NCBI RefSeq assembly: GCF_012641435.1
Contig: NZ_JABAIJ010000009.1
Coordinates: 124,001 to 188,000, forward strand
Direction of reading: 5' to 3'
DNA length: 64,000 bases
Source: Rhizobium sp. P38BS-XIX
Lineage (GTDB): Bacteria; Pseudomonadota; Alphaproteobacteria; Rhizobiales; Rhizobiaceae
The notes beneath the pieces are model-generated. The model ran no database searches. It saw nothing but the letters and a program-made list of their open reading frames with translations, and was not told where the DNA came from. The position numbers and the translations under genes are program-made. Of this stretch, positions 26,260 through 35,256 are shown in pieces. Numbering within the stretch: position 1 is the stretch's first letter; every line of letters begins with the position of its first letter.

Positions 26260-26457
26260 ATGGACAAACGTTTCGGGACGGCGGCCTGCTGGCTGCTCGT
26301 CATCCCTTATATCGGCTTGCTATGGGTCCCCTTCTATAACGGCCACGATCCGGTTCTGCTCGGATTTCCCTTCTTCTATTGGTATCAGCTGGCCTGGGTG
26401 CCGATTACCGCCATCCTGACGTGGATTGCTTACCGGAGCATGCGCGATGATGACTGA
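26260..26457 (+). CDS. DUF3311 small membrane protein
   Basis: A 65-residue protein with two hydrophobic helices (TAACWLLVIPYIGLLWVPF and FFYWYQLAWVPITAILTWIAY). This is the DUF3311 family, small partners regularly encoded just upstream of sodium:solute symporters of the MctP type. The start at 26260 is chosen from AAGG eight bases upstream; a longer frame from 26197 adds a basic, non-conserved leader. Its stop overlaps the symporter start, so the two are translated together and likely act together in the membrane. Confidence 0.85.
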   Translation: MDKRFGTAACWLLVIPYIGLLWVPFYNGHDPVLLGFPFFYWYQLAWVPITAILTWIAYRSMRDDD

Positions 26458-27922
26458 TACCGATACGACCGCACTTGCCGTCTTCATCTTCTTCCTCGCG
26501 CTGGTGACCGTCATGGGCTTTGTCGCCGCGCGCTGGCGCAGGCCGAAGACCCTGGCCCATATCGACGAATGGGGCCTTGGTGGCCGTACCTTCGGCACCT
26601 GGATTACGTGGTTCCTTGTCGGCGGTGACTTCTACACCGCCTATACCGTGATTGCAGTCCCGGCCCTGGTCTACACCGTCGGCGCCTATGGCTTCTTTGC
26701 ACTGCCCTATACGATCGTCGTCTATCCTTTCGTCTTCATGGTCATGCCGCTTCTGTGGCGGCGCGCCAAGGACCATGGATACGTCACGGCCGGTGACGTC
26801 GTGCATGGCCAATACGGTTCGCGTGCGCTCGAACTGGCGGTCGCGCTCACCGGCGTCATCGCGACCATGCCCTACATCGCCCTGCAGCTCGTCGGCATGA
26901 CGGCGGTGTTCAAGGCTCTCGGGCTCCATGGCGAACTGCCGCTTGCCGTCGCCTTCATCATCCTGGCGCTCTATACCTATTCGGCCGGTCTTCGCGCTCC
27001 GGCGCTGATCGCTTTCGTCAAGGACATCATGATCTATATCGTGGTGATTGCAGCGATTGCGCTCATTCCGGCAAAGCTTGGCGGCTACGCCAATGTCTTC
27101 GCTGCCGCCGACGCGGATTTCAAGGCCAAGGGGGCAGGCAGCCTGCTGCTCGCCGGTAATCAGTACGTCGCCTATGCCACGCTCGCGCTCGGCTCCGCGC
27201 TGGCCGCCTTCATGTATCCGCATACGTTGACCGGCATTTTCGCCTCCAATAGCGGCAACACCATCCGCAAGAACGCGGTGCTGCTGCCGGCCTATACGCT
27301 GTTGCTGGGGCTGCTGGCGCTGCTTGGCTATATGGGCCATGCCGCACAGCTGAAGCTGGACAGCCCGAACGATGTCGTTCCGGCGCTGTTCCAGACCCTG
27401 TTCTCGAGCTGGTTTGCGGGCTTTGCCTTTGCGGCGATTGCGATCGGCGCACTCGTGCCGGCGGCCGTGATGAGCATTGGCGCCGCCAATCTCTTTACCC
27501 GCAACTTCTGGAAAGCCTACATCGATCCGCAGGTCTCCGATGCCGGCGAGGCGAAGGTGGCCAAGATGACGTCGCTGGTCGTCAAGGTCGGCGCGTTGCT
27601 GGTCATCATTTTCCTGCCGACGCAGTTCGCTCTCGACCTGCAGCTTTTGGGCGGCATCTGGATCCTGCAGACACTGCCGGCTCTGGTCTTCGGCCTCTAC
27701 ACCAAGTGGTTCCGCGCACCGGCTCTACTTGCCGGTTGGGTCGTCGGCTTCTTCGGCGGCACCTATCTCGTTTGGGATGCCGGCTGGAAGCCTTTGCATC
27801 TGGTTCCCCTCGGGGATGCAAGCTTCACGGTCTACACCGGCATATTGGCTCTCGCGGCAAATATCCTTGTGTCGGTTGTTCTCAGTGCGGTGATGCCGGC
27901 GCGCGAAGCAGCACGGGCCTGA
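26447..27922 (+). CDS. mctP: Sodium:solute symporter, MctP-like monocarboxylate permease
   Basis: Inner-membrane transporter of the SSS family, about 491 residues with 13 predicted helices. Typical segments are WGLGGRTFGTWITWFLVGGDFYTAYT near residue 40, AAFMYPHTLTGIFASNSGNTIRKNA in the middle and LGGIWILQTLPALVFGLY late. The rhizobial relative MctP takes up lactate, pyruvate and alanine. The preceding DUF3311 gene overlaps the start (ATGATGACTGA), a usual layout. The adjacent two-component regulators mctSR are not in the window, so the substrate remains inference. A strong terminator follows at 27940. Confidence 0.8.
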   Translation: MMTDTDTTALAVFIFFLALVTVMGFVAARWRRPKTLAHIDEWGLGGRTFGTWITWFLVGGDFYTAYTVIAVPALVYTVGAYGFFALPYTIVVYPFVFMVMPLLWRRAKDHGYVTAGDVVHGQYGSRALELAVALTGVIATMPYIALQLVGMTAVFKALGLHGELPLAVAFIILALYTYSAGLRAPALIAFVKDIMIYIVVIAAIALIPAKLGGYANVFAAADADFKAKGAGSLLLAGNQYVAYATLALGSALAAFMYPHTLTGIFASNSGNTIRKNAVLLPAYTLLLGLLALLGYMGHAAQLKLDSPNDVVPALFQTLFSSWFAGFAFAAIAIGALVPAAVMSIGAANLFTRNFWKAYIDPQVSDAGEAKVAKMTSLVVKVGALLVIIFLPTQFALDLQLLGGIWILQTLPALVFGLYTKWFRAPALLAGWVVGFFGGTYLVWDAGWKPLHLVPLGDASFTVYTGILALAANILVSVVLSAVMPAREAARA

Positions 27923-27939
27923 CACCAGGAATGACTATC

Positions 27940-27968
27940 GGCCGCGGGCGGAAACGTCCGCGGCCTTT
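27940..27968 (+). terminator. Rho-independent terminator after mctP
   Basis: An 11-base GC-rich stem (27940-27950 with 27955-27965, one G-T pair) with a GAAA tetraloop is followed by TTTCT. It begins 18 bases after the symporter stop. Confidence 0.88.
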
Positions 27969-28218
27969 CTATGGATCGCCCGCGTTGTTTCCTCTTCCTT
28001 TCCTTGGAAAAAACGCCTATGAACCGGCGATCATGACCCAATTTCGGCTGAGCCTCTCGATACGAATTATTGGCCCGGCCTTCCGCGCGCTTTGAGCTGC
28101 CGGAAGGTCCGGGTTCTTGGCGTCCGCTCCCAGGACGCTTTCCGCCGCCGAAAATCCCCACATGGCTGCGCCAGCTAAGGCGCAAGACGCCCGAGACACC
28201 GAGGCAATTGTCAGGACT

Positions 28219-31170
28219 ATGACCGATACCGCTGAAAAGATGGATTACTCCAAGACCCTTTACCTGCCGGAAACCGAGTTTCCGATGCGCGCCGGCCTGC
28301 CGCAGAAAGAGCCGGAGCTGGTAAAGCGTTGGGAGGAGATGAGCCTTTACAAGAAGCTGCGCGCCTCCGCCGCCGGCCGCGAGAAATTTGTCCTGCATGA
28401 CGGCCCTCCCTATGCCAACGGCCACATCCATATCGGCCACGCACTGAATAAGATCCTCAAGGACGTCATCACCCGCTCGTTCCAGATGCGCGGCTATGAC
28501 AGCAACTACGTTCCCGGCTGGGATTGCCACGGCCTGCCGATCGAATGGAAGATCGAAGAGAAGTATCGCGAGAAGGGCAAGAACAAGGACGAGGTTCCGG
28601 TGAACGAGTTTCGCCAGGAATGCCGCGACTTTGCCGCCGGCTGGATCAAGATCCAGTCCGAGGAGTTCAAGCGCCTCGGCATCACGGGCGATTTCGACAA
28701 TCCCTATCTGACCATGAATTTCCATGCGGAATCCCGCATCGCCGGCGAACTTCTGAAGATCGCCCGCACGGGTCAGCTTTACCGTGGCTCCAAGCCGGTC
28801 ATGTGGTCTGTGGTCGAACGCACGGCGCTCGCCGAAGCCGAAGTCGAATATGCCGATGTCGAGAGCGACATGATTTGGGTGAAGTTCCCGGTGATTGACG
28901 CTGAACTGGCACAAAGTCCAAACTCAAGTTACAAGTCAATGGACGCCGCATTTGATGGCGCCGAGGACATGCGCAGGGCACTTGAAAGCGCGTCAGTTGT
29001 AATCTGGACAACAACGCCGTGGACGATTCCTGGCAACCGCGCGATCGCCTTCTCTTCACGCGTTGCCTATGGTCTCTACGAGGTAACAGAAGCCGCCAAT
29101 GATTTCGGCCCGCGCCCTGGCGAGAAGCTTATTTTTGCCGACAAGCTCGCGGAAGAATCTTTCGCCAAGGCAAAGCTACAGTACAGACGCTTGGGTGACG
29201 TCCCAGCGGGCGTGCTCGCCCGTATCACCTGCGCGCACCCGCTCGCCTCGCTCGGTTATGACTTCAAGGTGCCGCTGCTCGATGGCGATCATGTCACCGA
29301 CGATGCCGGTACGGGCTTTGTGCATACCGCACCGAGCCATGGTCGCGAGGACTTTGACGCCTGGATGTCCCATGCACGCGCCGTCGAGGCGCGCGGCATC
29401 TCGTCGACCATTCCTTTCCCGGTCGATGATGCAGGCTTCTACACCGCCGATGCCCCCGGCTTCGAAGGTGGCCGCGTCATGGACGACAACGGCAAGAAGG
29501 GCAATGCCAACGATCTCGTTATCAAGGCCCTGATCGAGACGAACACGCTCTTCGCGCGCGGCAGGCTGAAGCATTCCTATCCGCATTCCTGGCGCTCGAA
29601 GAAGCCGGTGATCTTCCGCAACACGCCGCAATGGTTCGTGTATATGGACAAGGACTTCGCGGATGGTTCGACGCTGCGGTCTCGCGCACTGAAGGCGATC
29701 GACGATACCCGCTTCGTGCCGGCTGCCGGCCAGAACCGCCTGCGCGCCATGATCGAGCAGCGCCCGGATTGGGTTTTGTCGCGTCAGCGCGCCTGGGGCG
29801 TGCCGATCTGCATCTTCGTCGACGAGCAGGGCAACATCCTGCAGGACGATAGCGTCAACGCCCGCATTGTCGAGGCTTTCGAGCAGGAAGGCGCCGATGC
29901 CTGGTTTGCAGAAGGTGCTCGCGAGCGCTTCCTCGGCGAAAAGGCCAATGAGGCCTGGACGCAGGTCATGGATATCCTCGACGTGTGGTTTGATTCCGGT
30001 TCGACCCACTCCTTCACGCTGGAGGACCGCCCAGATCTGAAATGGCCGGCCGACGTCTATCTCGAAGGCTCGGACCAGCATCGCGGCTGGTTCCACTCGT
30101 CGCTGCTCGAAAGTGCGGCGACCCGTGGCCGCGCGCCGTACGATACGGTCGTCACGCATGGTTTCACCATGGACGAGCAGGGCCGCAAGCAGTCGAAGTC
30201 GCTCGGCAACGTCGTTGCCCCGCAGGACGTGATGAAGGACGCCGGCGCCGATATCCTGCGTCTCTGGGTCATGACCACGGACTATTGGGAAGACCAGCGC
30301 CTCGGCAAGGCCATCATCCAGACCAATGTCGATGCCTATCGCAAGCTGCGCAACACCATCCGCTGGATGCTTGGCACGCTGGCACACGACAAGGGCGAGG
30401 TGATCGCCTATGCCGACATGCCGGAGCTGGAGCGGCTAATGCTGCACCGTCTCGCCGAACTCGACGAGTTGGTGCGCGAAAGCTACGACGCCTTCGATTT
30501 CAAGCGCATCGCACGCGCCCTGATCGATTTCGCCAATGTCGAGCTGTCGGCCTTCTACTTCGATGTCCGCAAGGATGCGCTTTACTGCGATGCGCCGTCG
30601 AGCCTGCGCCGTCGCGCGTCGCTCGCTGTCATCCGCACGATCTTCGACTGCATGGTGACGTGGCTGGCGCCGATGCTGCCCTTCACGACGGAAGAAGCGT
30701 GGCTGTCGCGCAATCCGTCGGCGGTATCGGTTCATCTCGAACAGTTCGTCACCATTGCCGCCGAATGGAAGAACGAGGCGCTGGCCGAGAAGTGGAAGAA
30801 GATTCGCGCCGTGCGTAGCGTCGTCACCGGCGCGCTGGAAATCGAGCGCAAGGACAAGCGCATCGGCTCCTCGCTTGAGGCTGCCCCGGTCGTCTATATC
30901 GCCGATCCGGAGCTACTGAAGGTGCTCGAAGGGCAGGACTTCTCCGAAATCTGCATCACCTCGGGCATCAGCATCGAGGGCGGCGAAGGCCCGGGAGATG
31001 CGTTCCGCCTTGACGATGGCGCCAAGGTCAGCGTTGTGCCGAGCCTTGCGGAGGGCCGCAAATGCGCCCGTTCCTGGCGTATCACCACCGACGTCGGCTC
31101 CGATCCGGAATATCCTGACGTCTCCGCGCGGGACGCAGCAGCGCTTCGCGAACTCGCGACTGTCAACTGA
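28219..31170 (+). CDS. ileS: Isoleucyl-tRNA synthetase
   Basis: Class I synthetase charging tRNA-Ile, 983 residues from the chosen start. The HIGH motif occurs in NGHIHIGHALNK near residue 70; the KMSKS equivalent reads KQSKSLGN near residue 657; the WTTTPWT editing-domain motif lies near residue 260. The C-terminal zinc ribbon is degenerate (one KCARSW remains, without the paired CxxC motifs). The start at 28219 gives the usual N-terminus; the frame could extend to 28117. Bases 28908-29205 use codons rare in the rest of the gene (AGT, TCA, CCA, ACA, CTA, AGA), suggesting recombination. Next gene is a lipoprotein 134 bases on. Confidence 0.95.
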   Translation: MTDTAEKMDYSKTLYLPETEFPMRAGLPQKEPELVKRWEEMSLYKKLRASAAGREKFVLHDGPPYANGHIHIGHALNKILKDVITRSFQMRGYDSNYVPGWDCHGLPIEWKIEEKYREKGKNKDEVPVNEFRQECRDFAAGWIKIQSEEFKRLGITGDFDNPYLTMNFHAESRIAGELLKIARTGQLYRGSKPVMWSVVERTALAEAEVEYADVESDMIWVKFPVIDAELAQSPNSSYKSMDAAFDGAEDMRRALESASVVIWTTTPWTIPGNRAIAFSSRVAYGLYEVTEAANDFGPRPGEKLIFADKLAEESFAKAKLQYRRLGDVPAGVLARITCAHPLASLGYDFKVPLLDGDHVTDDAGTGFVHTAPSHGREDFDAWMSHARAVEARGISSTIPFPVDDAGFYTADAPGFEGGRVMDDNGKKGNANDLVIKALIETNTLFARGRLKHSYPHSWRSKKPVIFRNTPQWFVYMDKDFADGSTLRSRALKAIDDTRFVPAAGQNRLRAMIEQRPDWVLSRQRAWGVPICIFVDEQGNILQDDSVNARIVEAFEQEGADAWFAEGARERFLGEKANEAWTQVMDILDVWFDSGSTHSFTLEDRPDLKWPADVYLEGSDQHRGWFHSSLLESAATRGRAPYDTVVTHGFTMDEQGRKQSKSLGNVVAPQDVMKDAGADILRLWVMTTDYWEDQRLGKAIIQTNVDAYRKLRNTIRWMLGTLAHDKGEVIAYADMPELERLMLHRLAELDELVRESYDAFDFKRIARALIDFANVELSAFYFDVRKDALYCDAPSSLRRRASLAVIRTIFDCMVTWLAPMLPFTTEEAWLSRNPSAVSVHLEQFVTIAAEWKNEALAEKWKKIRAVRSVVTGALEIERKDKRIGSSLEAAPVVYIADPELLKVLEGQDFSEICITSGISIEGGEGPGDAFRLDDGAKVSVVPSLAEGRKCARSWRITTDVGSDPEYPDVSARDAAALRELATVN

Positions 31171-31304
31171 AGAAAATTGCCGGGTGAATTGCCTTTGCGG
31201 CGTTCATCCGGTAAAAGCTGCCTGAAATTGGCCTGATTTTTACGGCAGTTGCCGTTGAATGGGGTCCTGTTAAGTTTGTTCCGGCATGGCTGGGAAGGGT
31301 ATTC

Positions 31305-31931
31305 ATGAGAGCGATGCATAGCGTTCGTGTCGGCGTCAGCTTGGCGGCACTTGTGATTGGCTGCGGCGCGATGTCCGGTTGCCTGAGCAGCCCGACTTAC
31401 GGCACCGACAAGACGGCTGGCGTGCAGCTTTTGGACGACCTTGGCGATATCGCTTCCGTTTCGGCCGCAACGCCGAAGGAAAAGGGCGTGAAGTATCCGA
31501 ACCGCCCTGGCCTGGTGGTTGGTGGCGACAAGCAGACCTTGACTGCGCCGCAGCAGTCGCTGGCCAGCAAGGACAACCCGGCTTGGCTGGAATCGCCTGA
31601 AGATGCCCGCAAGCGTCTTGCGAGCGAAGCCGACGAGAAAAAGAACGACGTCAACTATCGTTCGCCGCTTGCCCAGGCCGACAGCAGCAGAAACCGCATG
31701 ACTGAAGCGCAGCAGACTGCTGCCTATCGTGCCGCCCGTCAGGATCAGGCCGGTACCTACGATCAGCGCCGCTACCTGATCGATCCGCCGCAGCAATATC
31801 GCCAGGTATCCGATCCATCCGCACTTAACGACCTCGGCACGCCGGAGTCGAAGAAGGAAAAGCAGCGCAAGAAGGATGCGGAAGCCGCGCAGCAGACCAA
31901 CAATAGCAGCTGGTGGAAGCCCTTCCAGTAA
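31305..31931 (+). CDS. Conserved hypothetical lipoprotein
   Basis: A 208-residue protein with a lipoprotein signal: a basic start, a hydrophobic core (VGVSLAALVIGCGA), and the lipobox MSGC with the acylated Cys at residue 26. The mature part is hydrophilic, low in complexity and rich in Gln, Lys and Asp, ending in QTNNSSWWKPFQ, with no catalytic motif. It probably anchors to the outer or inner membrane from the periplasmic side. I recall similar uncharacterised lipoproteins after ileS in related rhizobia. Function unknown. Confidence 0.78.
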   Translation: MRAMHSVRVGVSLAALVIGCGAMSGCLSSPTYGTDKTAGVQLLDDLGDIASVSAATPKEKGVKYPNRPGLVVGGDKQTLTAPQQSLASKDNPAWLESPEDARKRLASEADEKKNDVNYRSPLAQADSSRNRMTEAQQTAAYRAARQDQAGTYDQRRYLIDPPQQYRQVSDPSALNDLGTPESKKEKQRKKDAEAAQQTNNSSWWKPFQ

Positions 31932-32061
31932 GGGGTCGCGCCACAGCAGCCTGCGGTATGAAGCTCGGGTCGGGATCGATCCGAGAGGAAATTATCCAAA
32001 GCCTCAACCTATTCGGGCGCTCGCGTGTCTAACGACATGGGGGCGCTTTAGTCCGTAAGCT

Positions 32062-32520
32062 TCAGTCCTCGGAGCGTTTCGGTTGAAAGAAGCCTCTGAG
32101 GATGTCGGCAGATACCGTTTCCCCGATACCTGAATAGACCTCCGGCGCGTGATGGCAGGTCGATTGATGGTAAAAGCGCACGCCGTTGTCGACGCCGCCA
32201 CCCTTGGTATCTTCGGCTCCGTAGTAAAGACGGCGGATACGGGCAAATGAAATCGCTGCCGCACACATGGTGCAGGGCTCGAGCGTTACGTAGAGATCGG
32301 CGCCTGTCAGACGTTCCTGTCCAAGCTCCTCGCAGGCCAGGCGGATGGCGACGATTTCGGCATGGGCGGTCACGTCGTTCAGTTCCCGGGTGCGGTTGCC
32401 TGCCTTGGCAATGACCCTGTTGTCGAGCACGAGAACGGCACCGATCGGCACTTCACCGCGCTCGCCGGCGCTGCGGGCTTCGGCCAGCGCCAGCTCCATG
32501 AATTGATTTGTAACCGCCAT
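32062..32520 (-). CDS. tadA: tRNA-specific adenosine deaminase TadA
   Basis: Deaminates A34 to inosine in the tRNA-Arg(ACG) anticodon; essential in most bacteria. The 152 residues carry both zinc motifs of the cytidine/deoxycytidylate deaminase fold: THAEI (catalytic His and Glu, near residue 53) and LEPCTMCAAAI (the paired zinc cysteines, near residue 85). The C-terminal YYGAEDTKGGGVDNG block is TadA-specific. It is transcribed away from the pseudouridine synthase gene, whose start is 73 bases away, so two RNA-modification genes share a promoter region. Confidence 0.95.
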   Translation of the reverse strand: MAVTNQFMELALAEARSAGERGEVPIGAVLVLDNRVIAKAGNRTRELNDVTAHAEIVAIRLACEELGQERLTGADLYVTLEPCTMCAAAISFARIRRLYYGAEDTKGGGVDNGVRFYHQSTCHHAPEVYSGIGETVSADILRGFFQPKRSED

Positions 32521-32592
32521 TCAAGATTTTCCACTTAACTGCGAGGGCGTGACCTGATAGGAACACGCCTTAAAAATTCAGGCAAACAACAA

Positions 32593-34665
32593 ATGACAAT
32601 GAATGACAAGCCCAAGCGGCCTGGGCCGAAACCCTTTGCTGGCGACAAGAAGACGATGAAGCGCGAGAGCGGCGCAAAGCCGCCAAAGAACGCGGCCGCG
32701 CGCGCCGGCGATGAAACCACAGTTGCCGATGGAAAGGCCGAGCGCATTTCCAAGGTTATGGCGCGCGCCGGCGTGGCATCTCGCCGTGACATCGAGCGAA
32801 TGATCTTGGATGGCCGCGTTACGCTGAATGGCGTGCTTCTCGATACGCCCGTCGTCAACGTGACCCTTTCGGACAAGATCGAAGTCGATGGCATGCCGAT
32901 CCGCGGCATCGAGCGCACGCGCTTGTGGCTCTACCACAAGCCTGCTGGCCTTGTGACCACCAATGCCGATCCCGAGGGACGTCCGACCGTCTTCGACAAT
33001 CTGCCGGAAGAGCTGCCGCGCGTCATGTCGATCGGTCGTCTCGATATCAACACCGAAGGCCTGCTGCTGCTGACCAACGATGGCGGTCTTGCCCGCGTTC
33101 TGGAATTGCCGACCACGGGTTGGCTGCGCCGCTACCGCGTGCGCGCCCATGGCGATATCGATCAGGAAGCACTCGACAAGCTGAAGGAAGGCATTGCCGT
33201 TGACGGCGTGCTCTATGGTTCGATCGATGCGACGCTGGATCGCACGCAAGGGTCCAACGTCTGGATCACCATGGGTCTGCGCGAAGGCAAGAACCGCGAA
33301 ATCAAGAACGTGCTCGGCGCGCTCGGCCTCGAGGTCAACCGTCTGATCCGCATTTCCTACGGCCCGTTCCAGCTTGGTGAACTGCCGGAAGGACGCGTGC
33401 TCGAAGTGCGCGGCCGCACGCTTCGCGATCAGCTTGGCCCGCGTCTCGTTGAGGACGCCAAGGCGAATTTCGACGCACCGCTTTACAATGCTCCGGCAGT
33501 TGCCGAGGGCGAAGAGGACGATGCAAAGCCGGCGCGGACAGCCGCTGCCAAGGAAGAGCGCCCGAAGCGCGAGCGTCTCCGTCCCGAAGACAAGCGCGAG
33601 CGCGCTTTGAGCCGTCTCGACACCAAGCGCGACGATCGTCGCGAGGGTGGCCGTAAGGATGAGGATCGGCCGAAGCATCAGCCAGTTGGCCCACGTCGCA
33701 GCGCGAATGTCTGGATGGCGCCCGGTGCCCGCCCGCTCGGCGAAAAGGCCGCTGCGAAAGCGGCGAAAAATGCGAAGACGGCGGTCAGGCGTGGCGAGCC
33801 TGAGCGGCCGCAGCGCAGCGGTTTCGATCGCCCGGATGAAGGTCCGCGCGTTCGCGTCAATCGTGTCGATGAGGCGGATGGCGAGTGGATTCGTTCAAGC
33901 GAAGAGGCGCCGCGCCGCTCTCGTGGCGATGACGAAGGTTTTGACCGCAAGCGCTCCGACCGCCCAGGTGGTGATCGCTCGCGTGGTGATCGCCCATTTG
34001 GCGATCGTCCTTCGCGCGGCGACCGACCCTTTGGCGACAAGCCTCGCGGTGAGCGTTCCTATGGCGATAAGCCCCGTGGCGAGCGACCGTTCAGCGATCG
34101 TCCCCGTGGCGAACGTGGTTCTCGGCCGGAGGGTGGTGAGCGCCCCCGCGCAAAATCCTTCCAGGGTGAGGCTCGCTCGGAGCGCCCGCGTGGTGAACGT
34201 CCGTTTGGGGATCGTCCTCCCCGTGGCGACCGTCCGTTTGGCGACAAGCCTCGCGGTGAGCGTTCCTATGGCGATAAGCCCCGTGGTGACAGGCCCTTCA
34301 GCGACCGTCCTCGCGACGATCGTCGACCCCGCGCCGAGGGTGAAGAGCGTCCGCGTGCAAGATCTTTCGATGGCGAGCAGCGTTCCGAACGTCCTCGTGG
34401 CGACCGCCCGTTTGGTGATCGTCCTCCGCGCGGTGATCGTCCGTTCGGCGACCGTCCGCAGGGCGATCGGCCGGCTGGAAAGCCCTTCGGCAAGAAGCCC
34501 GGCGGCGGCAAATCCTTTGGCGGCAAGCCGGGCGGAAAGCCTGGTGGCTCGCGTGGGTTTGGCGGGAAGCCAGGCGGTGCCGGTCGTCCGTCCGGTGGTC
34601 CGGGCCGCGGTGGTCCCGGTCGTGGCGGCCCTGGTAGGGGCGGTCCCAAGGGCGGCAGGGGTTAA
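32593..34665 (+). CDS. rluB: RsuA/RluB-family pseudouridine synthase with long repeat tail
   Basis: rRNA pseudouridine synthase of 690 residues. A Lys/Pro-rich leader is followed by an S4 RNA-binding domain (RISKVMARAGVASRRDIERM from residue 51) and the catalytic domain with GRLDINTEGLLLL, whose Asp151 is the expected nucleophile. The fold ends near residue 300. The rest, over half the protein, is a very basic, low-complexity tail rich in Arg, Gly, Asp and Pro with a 69-residue tandem repeat, ending in GGPGRGG units. RluB, which modifies 23S U2605, is the closest named relative. Usual length is 250-300 residues; alphaproteobacterial members often have basic tails, but this one is long. Followed after six bases by rsmD. 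Confidence 0.9.
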   Translation: MTMNDKPKRPGPKPFAGDKKTMKRESGAKPPKNAAARAGDETTVADGKAERISKVMARAGVASRRDIERMILDGRVTLNGVLLDTPVVNVTLSDKIEVDGMPIRGIERTRLWLYHKPAGLVTTNADPEGRPTVFDNLPEELPRVMSIGRLDINTEGLLLLTNDGGLARVLELPTTGWLRRYRVRAHGDIDQEALDKLKEGIAVDGVLYGSIDATLDRTQGSNVWITMGLREGKNREIKNVLGALGLEVNRLIRISYGPFQLGELPEGRVLEVRGRTLRDQLGPRLVEDAKANFDAPLYNAPAVAEGEEDDAKPARTAAAKEERPKRERLRPEDKRERALSRLDTKRDDRREGGRKDEDRPKHQPVGPRRSANVWMAPGARPLGEKAAAKAAKNAKTAVRRGEPERPQRSGFDRPDEGPRVRVNRVDEADGEWIRSSEEAPRRSRGDDEGFDRKRSDRPGGDRSRGDRPFGDRPSRGDRPFGDKPRGERSYGDKPRGERPFSDRPRGERGSRPEGGERPRAKSFQGEARSERPRGERPFGDRPPRGDRPFGDKPRGERSYGDKPRGDRPFSDRPRDDRRPRAEGEERPRARSFDGEQRSERPRGDRPFGDRPPRGDRPFGDRPQGDRPAGKPFGKKPGGGKSFGGKPGGKPGGSRGFGGKPGGAGRPSGGPGRGGPGRGGPGRGGPKGGRG
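33988..34470 (+). repeat. 207-bp tandem repeat coding for the RluB tail
   Basis: The block DRPFGDRP-(S/P)-RGD recurs at 33988, 34195 and 34402, spacing exactly 207 bases (69 codons). The first two units are near-complete, including the shared KPRGERSYGDKPRG section, and the third is partial. Short units based on RPxGDRP make up the larger period. Exact in-frame spacing shows duplication by unequal crossing over or slippage without frame loss. Confidence 0.88.
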
Positions 34666-34671
34666 CGCGGG

Positions 34672-35238
34672 GTGAGGATCGTCGGCGGAGAGTTTCGCGG
34701 TCGCTCGCTTGCAACGCCGAAGTCGAACGATATTCGTCCGACGGCGGATCGCACGCGCGAAAGCCTGTTCAACATCCTGAGCCATGCCTATCCGGAAGCC
34801 ATCGACGGAACGCGAATGATGGACGTCTTTGCCGGCACGGGCGCGGTGGGGCTGGAAGCCGCATCGCGCGGCTGCCGCCACGTGCTTTTTGTTGAGAGCA
34901 GTGTCGAGGGCAGGGGCCTTCTCTGGGAAAATATCGATGCGTTGGGGCTGCATGGCCGCACGCGTATGCTGCGACGTGACGCGACCGATCTCGGCAGTGT
35001 CGGCAATCTGGAGCCTTTCGATTTTCTCTTTGCGGACCCGCCCTATGGCAAGGGTCAGGGCGAAAAGTCCTTCGCAGCGGCAGCGGCCGGCGGATGGCTG
35101 GTGCCGGGTGCTTTGGCCATCCTCGAAGAGCGAGCCGATGTCACCGTCGCCGCACCATCGGACTTCCTGTTTCTGGAAGAGCGCACCTTCGGCGACAGCA
35201 AGATGCATTTCTTCCGTTATCAGCCGCAGGCGGCCTGA
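34672..35238 (+). CDS. rsmD: 16S rRNA (guanine966-N2)-methyltransferase
   Basis: SAM-dependent methyltransferase that modifies G966 of 16S rRNA, 188 residues. The N-terminal MRIVGGEFRGRSL and RPTADRTRESLFNIL are RsmD signatures; DVFAGTGAVGLEAASRG binds SAM and FADPPYG is the NPPY-type catalytic loop. The start is a GTG, seven bases after the rluB stop, which places two ribosome-modification genes in one unit. Complete and of usual length. Confidence 0.94.
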   Translation: MRIVGGEFRGRSLATPKSNDIRPTADRTRESLFNILSHAYPEAIDGTRMMDVFAGTGAVGLEAASRGCRHVLFVESSVEGRGLLWENIDALGLHGRTRMLRRDATDLGSVGNLEPFDFLFADPPYGKGQGEKSFAAAAAGGWLVPGALAILEERADVTVAAPSDFLFLEERTFGDSKMHFFRYQPQAA

Positions 35239-35256
35239 CAGTGGCAGGAGAAGGAT

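Noticed and set aside
27969..28218. T-box leader of ileS
   Set aside because: No T-box sequence or antiterminator; T-boxes are rare outside Gram-positive bacteria.
31180..31211. Hairpin after ileS as a terminator
   Set aside because: Loop of 14 bases and no T-run; too weak to call.
33988..34470. CRISPR-like array from regular spacing
   Set aside because: The repeat is in frame inside a coding sequence, with no unique spacers and a 207-base period.
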